Shown: positions 1 through 9,100 of the stretch, piece by piece
How positions within the stretch are numbered: the first letter of the stretch is position 1
Layout: the number at the start of each line of letters is the position of its first letter
NCBI RefSeq assembly: GCF_030372105.1
Contig: NZ_JAUDBQ010000005.1
Location: 124,001 to 188,000, forward strand
From: Cellulomonas cellasea
GTDB taxonomy: Bacteria; Actinomycetota; Actinomycetes; Actinomycetales; Cellulomonadaceae
Length of the DNA: 64,000 nucleotides
Reading direction: 5' to 3'
Notes under the pieces: generated by a model
What the model saw: the letters and a program-made list of their open reading frames with translations, nothing else
Database searches by the model: none
What the model was told of the DNA's origin: nothing
Translations under genes and position numbers: made by a program

Positions 1-491
1 ACGATCATCACGAGTGCGTAGATGACGTGGTAGTCGACGACCGGGTTGCTCGAGCCCTCCAGCGGCGGCCACTCGGCCGCCCACATGCACAGCATGAGGA
101 TGGTGCCCGCCACGGCGGTGATCCGCAGCGCGACGCCGGCCATGAGCCCGATGCCGATGCCCAGCAGGGCCGCCATGAACAGCCAGTCGGTGAAGGTGCT
201 CGCGATCGACCCGAAGAAGTCCGCGAACGGTCCCACCGCCGCGAACTTCATGAAGCCCTGGCTGGGCGTCCCGCCGTCGATCCAGGCCACCGATGGCGTG
301 CCCCCCTCGACAGGCGCCCCGGTGCTGTAGTGCAGCCCGAACGTCTTGTCGAGGAACGCCCACAGGAAGATGAACCCCGTCGCGATCCGCAGGACGGCGA
401 GCCAACGCCGCCCGGACCCTGATGTGACCACCCGGCTCTGGACCGACGTGGTGGAGCCCGCAGCGCCCGCCACGGGTGGTGTGCTGGCCAT
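1..491 (-). CDS. DoxX-like membrane protein (partial, runs off window start)
   Basis: The minus-strand frame opens at ATG 491 and runs off the left edge. The visible part has a Ser/Thr/Gly-rich start, then a hydrophobic segment with FIFLWAFLDKTFGLHY, a loop rich in Gly/Pro, the stretch GPFADFFGSIASTFTDWLF, a second membrane segment with two conserved methionines, and DYHVIYALVMIV near the edge. This layout is typical of actinobacterial DoxX-family integral membrane proteins of about 180 residues. The family is associated with thiosulfate:quinone or redox-stress functions, but a specific role cannot be read from the sequence. The gene is divergent from the next gene, leaving about 136 bases for both promoters. 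Confidence 0.75.
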   Translation of the reverse strand, partial: MASTPPVAGAAGSTTSVQSRVVTSGSGRRWLAVLRIATGFIFLWAFLDKTFGLHYSTGAPVEGGTPSVAWIDGGTPSQGFMKFAAVGPFADFFGSIASTFTDWLFMAALLGIGIGLMAGVALRITAVAGTILMLCMWAAEWPPLEGSSNPVVDYHVIYALVMI

Positions 492-627
492 GATGCGCCC
501 CCTGATCGCTTGTGGAACCTGCGATTCCCCCAGTTTCCCCCCGTATCGGCCAGAGCGCGCCGCGCCAGCGGTCAGCGGCCCATGGCGCCCGGTGAGAGGG
601 GCCGCCGCCCTCGGGCATGATCGAGCC

Positions 628-1008
628 ATGGGTGTGAGACGGCGGACCGATCCGGCGCTGGGGCGCGAGGCCGTGTGGCAGTGGCGCGACGCTGGTGGGG
701 ACGTGCCGGTGGCGGTGCGCCGGATGGCCGTGCGGTTCACGCTTGAGGAGTTGGCGGACGTGGCTCCGGGGCGCTCGGTGGAGGTGCGGGTGCCGCCCGA
801 CGGCGCCGTGCAGGCCATCGAGGGGCCACGCCACACGCGGGGCACCCCGCCGAACGTGGTGGAGACCGACGCGCAGACGTGGCTGGGGCTCGCGACCGGC
901 GAGCTCGCGTGGGAGGACGCGGTCGCCGCGGGCAGGGTCTCGGCCTCGGGCGAGCGCGCGGACCTGGCGGCCTGGCTGCCGTTGCAGGCGACGCGCCGAC
1001 GCGGCTGA
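628..1008 (+). CDS. SCP2-like sterol carrier family protein
   Basis: This 126-residue protein begins at ATG 628; the frame is open further upstream but with no family-like residues. It has the compact pattern of the actinobacterial SCP-orthologue family: a basic N-terminus, RRMAVRFTLEELADVAPGR, a beta-rich GRSVEVRVPPDGAVQAIEG, then TDAQTWLGLATGELAWEDAV, which matches the lipid-pocket region, and a C-terminal SGERADLAAWLP. SCP2-fold proteins bind hydrophobic ligands in the cytosol. In many actinobacteria such a gene sits near purF/purM, as it does here about 10 kb away. The exact ligand is unknown. Confidence 0.72.
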   Translation: MGVRRRTDPALGREAVWQWRDAGGDVPVAVRRMAVRFTLEELADVAPGRSVEVRVPPDGAVQAIEGPRHTRGTPPNVVETDAQTWLGLATGELAWEDAVAAGRVSASGERADLAAWLPLQATRRRG

Positions 1009-1184
1009 CCAGCGCGCCAGGTGGCCGGGGCATGTCGTCTCGATGACGTGCGGGTCACCGCTTGGTGACGAGTTACCGACCAGTCCGTTCTGGGGTAGCG
1101 GTGGGCGATTCGCCGGGTTTAGCGTGCGAGCACGCCAGGTGCCACCCGCACCGACGGCATGGCTCGGCCAAGGAGGACCGTCCG

Positions 1185-4100
1185 ATGCTCACCCCACGGC
1201 GCCACACCAAGCGCCTTCTGCTCCCCGTCTCCACCCTCAGCGCCCTGGCCCTCGTGGTCGGGGCGCTTCCCGCGTCCGCCGATCCGGCGCCTGACGGCTC
1301 GACGGCCGCGTCCGCCGACGAGGCCGTCGCCGCCCTCGCCGCGACGCACACCATCGCCGAGGTCCAGGGAACCGGCGCCGCGTCGCCGCTCGTCGGCCAG
1401 GAGGTGACAGTCGAGGGCGTCGTCACCGCCGACCACCGCGCCTCGGGCTACCGCGGGCTGTACGTGCAGACGGCAGGCTCGGGCGGCGCGGAGGACGCGA
1501 CGCCAGGGGCCTCCGACGGCGTCTTCGTCTTCCTGCGCGCGGGCACGACCGACGCGGTGCTCGGCGACGCCGTGAGCGTCACCGGCACGGTCTCCGAGTA
1601 CTTCGGGCTCACCCAGATCGGCACGTCCACCGTCGGCGCCACCGTCGCCGTCGTCGGGGGCGACGCCACCCCGCCGCTGCCCACCGAGCTGCCCGCGACA
1701 CTGCTCGGCGCGGACCGCGAGCAGGCCGAGGGCATGCTCGTCGTCCCGCAGGGCGACTACCGGGTGACGTCCACCCACCAGCTCCTCAACTTCGGCACGG
1801 TGTGGCTCGCGGCGGGCGACGAGCTGCCCGTCAAGGCGACTGACGTGCTGCGTCCCGGCCCCGAGGCGCAGGCGCTCACCGCGCAGAACCTCGCCCGTCG
1901 GCTGTTGCTCGACGATGGCCGCAACGTCACCCTGAGCGACCCCACGGCCCAGCCGTACGCCACGCCCGAGGCGCCGGTCCGCAATGGCGCGGCCGTCGCC
2001 TGGCCGCAGGCGCCGTATGTGCTGAGCTACGGCTTCGACGACTGGCGGCTGCACCCGACGCTGCCGATCGACGCGAGCACCCCGGCTGCCCAGAAGGCCG
2101 CCTTCACCGGCGCCGAGCGCCCGGCGGCGCCCGAGGCCGTCGGCGGCGACCTGCAGGTGGGCGCCTTCAACGTGCTGAACTACTTCACCACCCTGACATC
2201 GGTGGACCCGGACGCCCGAGGGGCCGCCACCGCGGCGCAGTTCGCCGTGCAGCGGTCCAAGATCGTCGCGGCGATCACCGGGCTCGGCGCCGACGTGGTC
2301 GCCCTGCAGGAGATCGAGAACTCCACGCAGTTCGGCGACGGGACGCCCGATGTGGCGCTCGCGGACCTGGTGGCCGGCCTCAACGACGCAGCCGGCGCCG
2401 AGGAGTGGGCGTATGTGCCGACTCCCAAGGCGCTCGTCGGGCCGGGAGCGCCCGCCACCGACGTCATCCAGAGCGCGATCATCTACCGCCCCGCGGCGGC
2501 GACCCCGGTGGGCGACAGCGCCACCCAGGTCGACGAGACGGTGTGGGGCAACGCGCGCGAGCCCATCGCGCAGACGTTCGTCCCGACGGTCGCGGGCGGC
2601 GCGGGGAAGGCCGAGCCGTTCACGGTGATCGCCAACCACTTCAAGTCCAAGAGCGGATCCGGCACGCAGCCCGCCGACGGCCAGGGGTTCTTCAACGCCG
2701 ACCGGATCGCGCAGGCGCAGGCAGTCGTGGCCTTCGCGGACGAGCTGCGGGCGAGCAGCGGATCCGACGACGTGGTGGTGCTCGGCGACCTGAACTCCTA
2801 CGGCCAGGAGGACCCGGTGCAGGTCTTCGCCGACGCCGGGTGGGTCGACCTCGTCGCCACGCTGGCGCCGCGGGAGGACACCTACACGTTCGACGGGGAG
2901 CTCGGCTCGCTGGACCACGCGATCGGCACGCCGTCCTTCGCCGAGCGGGTCACCGGGGCGGATGTGTGGACCATCAACGCGCCCGAGTGGCTGGGCCTGG
3001 AGTACACGCGGCCGTGGGCTGACGCGGCGTCGGTGTACCGATCCTCCGACCACGACCCGGTGCTGCTCGGCCTCGACGCCGGGGGTGGTCCGGCCACCGG
3101 CACGGCCACCATCGACCTGCTGACTTTCAACGACTTCCACGGCCGGCTCGAGGCGGGCGGCGGCACCAGCCCGGTGGCGGGCGCCGCCGTCGTCGCGGGC
3201 GCCATCGAGGCGTTCCGGGCGCAGAACCCGGCGACGCTGGTCGCCTCGGCGGGCGACTCGATCGGGGCGTCCACGTTCACGTCCTTCGTCCAGCAGGACA
3301 CCCCGACGCTCGACTTCCTCGACCTGATCGGTGTGGACGCGTCCGCCCTCGGCAACCATGAGCTCGATCAGGGCCGCGCGGACATGGACGATCGCGTCAT
3401 CCCCAGCACGGACTTCCCGTGGCTGGCGGCCAACCTCTACGACCGGGCCACGGGCGCGCCCGCGTTCGACGAGTACGCGCTGAGCGACGTCGACGGCGTG
3501 ACCGTCGGCTTCATCGGCGCCATCACCGAGGACCTGCCCACACTCGTCACCCCGGCGGGCATCGCCTCGCTCGAGGTGCGCCCGGTGGTCGCCGAGGTCA
3601 ACCGCGTCGCCGCCGGGCTCACCGACGGCGACCCGGCCAACGGCGAGGCGGATGTCATCGTGCTGCTGGTGCACGAGGGCGCCGCGGGGACTGACCTCGC
3701 GGACGTCACCGACGACTCGGCGTTCGGCCGGATCGCCACGCAGGTCAGCGGCGAGGTCGACGCCATCGTCGGCGGCCACACCCACCAGCGGTACCTGCAC
3801 CGGCTTCCCGTCGAGGGCTGGGCGGAGGGCCTGACCCGCCCCGTGATCCAGTCCAGCCAGTACGGCGAGGCGCTGGGCCACCTCACGTTCACCGTGGACC
3901 GGGCCACTGGCGAGGTCACCGGCATCGACGCGGAGAACGTCAGCCTGGCCCCGGGCGGGGTGGCGGCGTTCCCGGCCGACCCGGCGGTGGCCGCGCTGGT
4001 CGCCGACGCTGTCGCGGCGGCGAGCGAGCTCGGCTCACGGTCGCTCGGCACGATCGCGGCCGACTTCAACCGGGCGCGTGACACCCCGACCTCCACGAAC

Positions 4101-5318
4101 GCGAACGGGCCGGAGAACCGGGGCGGCGAGTCCACCCTGGGGAACCTGGTGGCCGACGTGCAGCTGTGGTCGACGCGCGAGCTCGGGGCGCAGATCGCCT
4201 TCATGAACCCGGGCGGCCTGCGGGCGGACCTGCGCTACGCGTCCACCGGCGCCGGGGACCCTGACGGCAACGTCACCTACCGGGAGGCCGCGACGGTGCA
4301 GCCGTTCGCGAACACCCTGGTCACCACGCAGCTCACGGGCGCGCAGGTGCGCCAGGTGCTCGAGGAGCAGTGGCAGCCCGCAGGGTCCAGCCGGCCGTTC
4401 CTCAAGCTCGGCGTCTCGCAGGGCCTGAAGTACGTGTACGACCCGACGGCCCCCGCCGGGCAGCACGTCACCCAGGTCACCCTCGACGGCGTGGCCCTGG
4501 ACCCGGCGGCGGTCTACACCGTCGTGGTGAACTCGTTCCTCGCGTCGGGCGGCGACAACTTCGCCACCCTCGCGCAGGGAGCGGGCGCCCGAGACTCTGG
4601 GCGGGTGGACCTGCAGGCCTTCGTGGACTACCTCGCGGCGTCCTCGCCGGTGGGCCCGGACCTCGCCCAGCGGGCTGTGGGCGCACGCGTGACGAGCACT
4701 CCCGCGGGTGGCGTCTACGCGCCGGGCGGCACGGTCACGGCCGAGCTGTCGTCACTGCTGTTCAGCGGCGGCGAGACACAGGCGCAGACGGTGGACGTCA
4801 CCGTCGGCGGGGTCGCGGCGGGCGCGTTCCCCGTCGACCCGACGCGCGTCGACGGCACCGACGAGGTCGGACGGGCGTCGATCTCCGCGACGATCCCCAC
4901 GACGGCCACGACCGGGCCGGTCGACATCGTCGCGACAGTGCCCGGCACCGGCACGAGCGTCACCCTGACCGTCCAGGTGCAGGCGGCGCCCGTGGCCACC
5001 TGCACCGTCGCCTACCGGAAGGCGGGGCTGTGGCCGGGCGGGTTCATCGCCCTCGTCACCCTCACCAACGACTCGGCTGCCACCCTGAACGGCTGGGAGC
5101 TGGGCTGGACGTTCACGAAGGGCGAGCGGGTCTACGACGCCTGGAACGGCCGGCTGACGCAGCACGGCGCCCAGGTGACGGTGCGCAACGAGTCGTGGAA
5201 CCGCACCGTGCGACCAGGACGCTCGGTGAGCTTCGGCTTCCTCGCGTCGGCGCCGCGCACCGGGCCCGGCACTCCCACCGGGTTCACGCTCGGCGGGACG
5301 CCCTGCACGGTGTCCTGA
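1185..5318 (+). CDS. Secreted ExeM/NucH-type nuclease fused to 5'-nucleotidase and cellulose-binding module
   Basis: A 1377-residue extracellular enzyme starting at ATG 1185, 8 bases after an AAGGAGG site. Residues 1-33 are a Sec signal peptide (basic start, hydrophobic core, ASA cleavage region). An OB-fold-like region (about 60-180) precedes an endonuclease/exonuclease/phosphatase domain (about 320-620) with GAFNVLNY, VALQEIEN, LGDLNSYGQEDP and SSDHDP metal and catalytic motifs. A calcineurin-like phosphoesterase follows (from about 643) with LLTFNDFHGR, AGDSIGAS, LGNHELDQG and VGGHTHQ, then a 5'-nucleotidase C-terminal domain (about 980-1160; MNPGGLRADL). The last 105 residues form a family 2 carbohydrate-binding module, Cys-bracketed, with NGWELGWTF and SWNRTVRPGRSVSFGF. 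The protein likely degrades extracellular DNA/RNA and releases nucleoside and phosphate while bound to cellulose. It appears monocistronic. Confidence 0.9.
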   Translation: MLTPRRHTKRLLLPVSTLSALALVVGALPASADPAPDGSTAASADEAVAALAATHTIAEVQGTGAASPLVGQEVTVEGVVTADHRASGYRGLYVQTAGSGGAEDATPGASDGVFVFLRAGTTDAVLGDAVSVTGTVSEYFGLTQIGTSTVGATVAVVGGDATPPLPTELPATLLGADREQAEGMLVVPQGDYRVTSTHQLLNFGTVWLAAGDELPVKATDVLRPGPEAQALTAQNLARRLLLDDGRNVTLSDPTAQPYATPEAPVRNGAAVAWPQAPYVLSYGFDDWRLHPTLPIDASTPAAQKAAFTGAERPAAPEAVGGDLQVGAFNVLNYFTTLTSVDPDARGAATAAQFAVQRSKIVAAITGLGADVVALQEIENSTQFGDGTPDVALADLVAGLNDAAGAEEWAYVPTPKALVGPGAPATDVIQSAIIYRPAAATPVGDSATQVDETVWGNAREPIAQTFVPTVAGGAGKAEPFTVIANHFKSKSGSGTQPADGQGFFNADRIAQAQAVVAFADELRASSGSDDVVVLGDLNSYGQEDPVQVFADAGWVDLVATLAPREDTYTFDGELGSLDHAIGTPSFAERVTGADVWTINAPEWLGLEYTRPWADAASVYRSSDHDPVLLGLDAGGGPATGTATIDLLTFNDFHGRLEAGGGTSPVAGAAVVAGAIEAFRAQNPATLVASAGDSIGASTFTSFVQQDTPTLDFLDLIGVDASALGNHELDQGRADMDDRVIPSTDFPWLAANLYDRATGAPAFDEYALSDVDGVTVGFIGAITEDLPTLVTPAGIASLEVRPVVAEVNRVAAGLTDGDPANGEADVIVLLVHEGAAGTDLADVTDDSAFGRIATQVSGEVDAIVGGHTHQRYLHRLPVEGWAEGLTRPVIQSSQYGEALGHLTFTVDRATGEVTGIDAENVSLAPGGVAAFPADPAVAALVADAVAAASELGSRSLGTIAADFNRARDTPTSTNANGPENRGGESTLGNLVADVQLWSTRELGAQIAFMNPGGLRADLRYASTGAGDPDGNVTYREAATVQPFANTLVTTQLTGAQVRQVLEEQWQPAGSSRPFLKLGVSQGLKYVYDPTAPAGQHVTQVTLDGVALDPAAVYTVVVNSFLASGGDNFATLAQGAGARDSGRVDLQAFVDYLAASSPVGPDLAQRAVGARVTSTPAGGVYAPGGTVTAELSSLLFSGGETQAQTVDVTVGGVAAGAFPVDPTRVDGTDEVGRASISATIPTTATTGPVDIVATVPGTGTSVTLTVQVQAAPVATCTVAYRKAGLWPGGFIALVTLTNDSAATLNGWELGWTFTKGERVYDAWNGRLTQHGAQVTVRNESWNRTVRPGRSVSFGFLASAPRTGPGTPTGFTLGGTPCTVS

Positions 5319-5326
5319 GCAGGTCT

Positions 5327-5367
5327 CGCCGTCGCGGCGCCGGGGAGAACCCGGCGCCGCGACGGCG
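5327..5367 (+). terminator. Perfect 18-bp hairpin after the nuclease gene
   Basis: Bases 5327-5344 are an exact reverse complement of 5350-5367, with the 5-base loop GAGAA. It lies 8 bases after the nuclease stop codon. There is no T-run, which is usual for GC-rich actinobacterial terminators, so the call rests on stem strength and position. Confidence 0.75.
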
Positions 5368-5432
5368 CAGGCCGACGCGGCGCTGTCCGACGATCGCGCT
5401 GTCCGACGATCCTGCTGACCTACGATCGTCAG

Positions 5433-5831
5433 GTGTCAGACCAGCAGCCCGCGCAGGGCGAGCCCCAGACCCCGCCGCCGTCGCCGCCCGAGCCGCCCAC
5501 CCGGCCTGAGCCGGAGGTCGAGGGCCCGAAGCCCGTGCCCAGCGAGGCGGAGCTCCGCCGGATCGCGACGCCCGCCACGGTGCGCCGGGCGCCCAAGGTC
5601 AGCGCCTTCATGGCCGTCGGCGCGCTCGTGGGCATCGTCGTGGCGATCGTGCTCGTGCAGCTCAGCGCGGGGGACGGCACCCGCGGCTCGGAGGGCGCCG
5701 GCTTCATCTCGTTCCTCGACGGCCTCGGTGCTGTCAGGTTCCTCATCGGCCTCGGGCTCGGCGTCCTCGGGGCGTTCGTCGGCGGCGGGATCGCCGTCCT
5801 CCTCGATCGGCGTAGTGGCCGCAAGCGCTGA
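5433..5831 (+). CDS. Small membrane protein with proline-rich N-terminus
   Basis: A GTG-started protein of 132 residues. Residues 1-45 are rich in Pro, Gln and Glu and look disordered and cytoplasmic. Two hydrophobic helices follow (about 59-76, GALVGIVVAIVLVQL, and about 100-123, a glycine-rich helix with GLGVLGAFVGGGIAVLL), with a short outside loop between them and a basic RRSGRKR tail. The family is unassigned. Similar small two-helix proteins are common in Cellulomonadaceae, but no function can be inferred. It is flanked by two large secreted-enzyme genes and has no close operon partner. Confidence 0.6.
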   Translation: MSDQQPAQGEPQTPPPSPPEPPTRPEPEVEGPKPVPSEAELRRIATPATVRRAPKVSAFMAVGALVGIVVAIVLVQLSAGDGTRGSEGAGFISFLDGLGAVRFLIGLGLGVLGAFVGGGIAVLLDRRSGRKR

Positions 5832-6043
5832 TCCGCGTCGTCCCGGGCCCGTCGGGCCGCCTGCCTCCCCGTCTTCTCCGGGGTTCGTGGCGGTTCGGCG
5901 GGCTCTGTGCTGTGCGTCCTCGCAGGTCAGACCCGGCGCCGGGCGCGGGGACGGGACGGGATTCCGTATGTCATCTGAACGATCTTCGCTCGCGACACGC
6001 CGAGCGGCTCAATAGTTGATCGGGTGAACATATTGCGGAACCC

Positions 6044-6072
6044 TTGTCCGGATGACCCCTCCTGCGTAGATT
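6044..6072 (+). promoter_or_regulatory. Candidate sigma-70-type promoter of the xylanase gene
   Basis: TTGTCC at 6044-6049 and TAGATT at 6067-6072 are separated by 17 bases, a good match to a housekeeping promoter. Transcription would start near 6079. That excludes the in-frame GTG at 6024 and supports the start at 6117 behind AAAGGAG. Confidence 0.45.
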
Positions 6073-6116
6073 CCCAGGTCACATACGTGTGTCGGGATGC
6101 GCAAAGGAGCGTCGTC

Positions 6117-9100
6117 GTGGGTCGGACTCAAGGAACTCGCAGGTTTCTGCGAACTCTCGGAATTAGTTTGGTCATCGGCGGCGTGGCGTCCGCGCAGATG
6201 TTGGGGTCCCCACCGCTCCCCGCGAAGGCCGCCGGGCCGGTGGAGGTGCTGTCGGCGAACTTCGACGACGAGACCCTCGGCTCGCTCCAGCAGAGCGGCG
6301 GCCCCACGCTCGCCTACGTCGCCGAAGGCGCCGGCAAAGCGCTGAGCGTGACGGGCCGGGCGAACACCTGGGACTCGGTCGGGTCCGCCGAGGGCGTGCT
6401 GGAGCACGGGGTGGCCTACACCCTGTCGGCGCGCATCAAGCTCGTCGACGCTGACGCCGACGCCATGGGCCGGTTCACGATGTACGACGGCAGCTACACG
6501 GCGGTGGGCGCGGCGGCGTTGAGCACCACCGCGTGGACCACCGTCTCCGGCTCCTACACGCTCCCCGCGGCGGTGGACGCGGCGACGGTCAAGTTCGCGG
6601 TCGAGGCCGGCTCGTGGGCCGGGTCCACGCCCGGGTTCCTGCTCGACGACGTGCTCGTCACGAAGGCCGCCACCGGCGGTGGCATCGTCATCGACCCGTC
6701 CTTCGTGCCCGGCGGCGCCGTCTCCCCGGTGCTCGCGCCCTCCAAGCTCGCGCGCGGCACGGGCAATGTGTCCGCGCTGACCTTCGACGACGGCCCCAAC
6801 GGCGCCTACACGACCGACCTGCTGGACTTCCTGGGCGCGAACGACGTCCAGGCGACGTTCTGCGTCATCGGCCAGAACATCCAGGCCACCGGCGGCGCCG
6901 ACATCCTCAAGCGCATGGTCCGTGAGGGCCACACGCTGTGCAACCACTCCACCGGGTACGCCGACATGGGCTCCATGACGCCGGAGCAGGCGCAGGCCGA
7001 CCTGATGGCGAACCTCGAGATCATCCGCACCGCGCTCGGCAACCCCAACGCGCAGGTGCCGTACTTCCGGGCGCCCAACGGCAGCTGGGGCCAGACCTCG
7101 GCCGTCGCCGTCGCGCTCGGCATGCAGCCGCTGGCCGTCGACAACTTGATCTCCGACTGGGAGACGCAGGATGAGACCCTGCTCACCACGCGGCTCCGCG
7201 CGGCCATGAAGCCGGGCGAGATCGTCCTCGTGCACGACGGTGGCGGCGCCCGCGCCGGCTCCGTCGCCGCCACGAAGGCTGTCGTCGCCGAGCGCCTCGC
7301 GGCCGGCTGGACCTTCACGCTGCCCGTCGGCGGCGCCCCGGCGCCCGCGGCCCCGTCGCTGCAGGCTGACTTCGAGGACAACACCCTTCAGGGCTGGGGC
7401 CCGCGTGACGACGGCAACGGCGCCCCGACGGTGGCCGTCGTCGCCGACGGCCACAACAGCACGTACGCGGCCCGCGTGAGCGACCGCGTGTCCCAGGGCC
7501 AGGGCCTCTCGTTCGACGTGTCGGGGCTCCTCACCGCGGGGACCACGTACGAGCTCGAGGCGTGGATCAAGTTCGAGTCCGACCCGGGCGACATGACCTT
7601 CAGCTCCGCCACGACGTCGGGCGGAACCACCACGTACTCCAACCTCGTCCAGCTCACGGGCCTGGCCACCGGGTGGACCAAGGTCACGGGCACGTTCACG
7701 CTGCCGCAGTTCACCGACTCCGCGTCCGTCTACTTCGAGACGAAGTGGGCGAACAACGCCGCGGGCAACACCTCGACGTTCCTCGTCGACGACATCACCA
7801 TCCGGCAGCCGGCGCCCAGTGTCATCGAGGACCTCCCGGCGCTGATGGACTCGGTGGGCGTGCCGCTCGGCGTCGCGATCGACAGTCGGGAGACCACCGG
7901 ATCGGCCAGCGACCTGCTGCTGCGCCACTTCAACCAGATCACCGCCGAGAACCACATGAAGCCCGAGGCCTGGTACGCCGCGGACGGCACGTTCAGCCCG
8001 CACGTCGAGGCCGACGCGCTGATGAAGTACTCGCAGGACAACGACCTGCGGATGTACGGGCACGTGCTCGTCTGGCACAGCCAGACGCCCGACTGGTTCT
8101 TCCAGGACAGTGCCGGGGCGCCGCTTCCCGCCACGCCGGCCGGACAGCAGATCCTCAAGGACCGGCTGCGCGACCACATCTTCAACGTCGCCGAGCACCT
8201 GTCCGACGAGTACGGGGAGTTCGGCTCGGCCACCAACCCGCTCGTCGCCTGGGACGTCGTCAACGAGGTCGTCTCGGACGGCGCGGAGAACCCCGACGGC
8301 CTGCGCCGCAGCGAGTGGTTCCGCATCCTCGGCGAGCAGTACATCGACCTCGCGTTCCAGTACGCGGACGAGGCGTTCAACGACGAGTTCGCGTCGGCGA
8401 GCGGCCCCGCCCGGCCGGTGGCGCTGTTCATCAACGATTACAACACCGAGCAGAGCGGCAAGCAGCAGCGGTACTTCGACCTCGTCGAGCGCCTGCTCGA
8501 GCGGGGCGTGCCGCTGGACGGCGTGGGCCACCAGTTCCACGTGAACCTCGACATGCCGGTCTCCGCGCTCGAGTCCGCGATCACGCGGTTCGAGGGCATG
8601 GGCGTGACGCAGGCCGTCACCGAGTTCGACGTGACGACCGGCACCCCGGTCACCCAGGCGCGGCTGATCGACCAGGGCTACTACTTCCGCGACGCGTTCG
8701 AGATGTTCCGCGCCCACGAGAGCTCGCTGTTCTCGATCACGGTGTGGGGCCTCACGGACGGACGCAGCTGGCGGGACTCCTCGGGCGCGCCCCTGGTGTT
8801 CAACGACGCGCTGCTGGCCAAGCCCGCCTACTACGGCGCCGCCGGGGCCTCGCTCCCGGCCCGCCTGCGCACGGCGGACGTGTTCGGTGGCGACGTCGCA
8901 ATCACCCCGGAGGCGACCAGCTCGCCCGAGTGGGACCGTCTGCGGCTCCGCGCTGTGGACGACAACTCGGCGTTCCAGCTCCGTTGGGCGCCGGACCACC
9001 TCACGGCGTACGTGAAGGTCGCCGACGGCGTCGTGGACGCTGCCGACAAGGTGACGCTCGTCGTCGGAGACGACACGCACACCTTCCACCGGGACGGCAG

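Noticed and set aside
1119-3881. A 920-codon minus-strand open frame opposite the nuclease gene
   Set aside because: It is the antisense shadow of a GC-rich gene. The sequence is Arg/Gly/Ala-rich without domains, while the plus strand shows a complete multi-domain enzyme.
6024-6116. A longer xylanase start at GTG 6024
   Set aside because: A likely promoter covers 6044-6072 and the extra residues are not signal-peptide-like; GTG 6117 has a good AAAGGAG.
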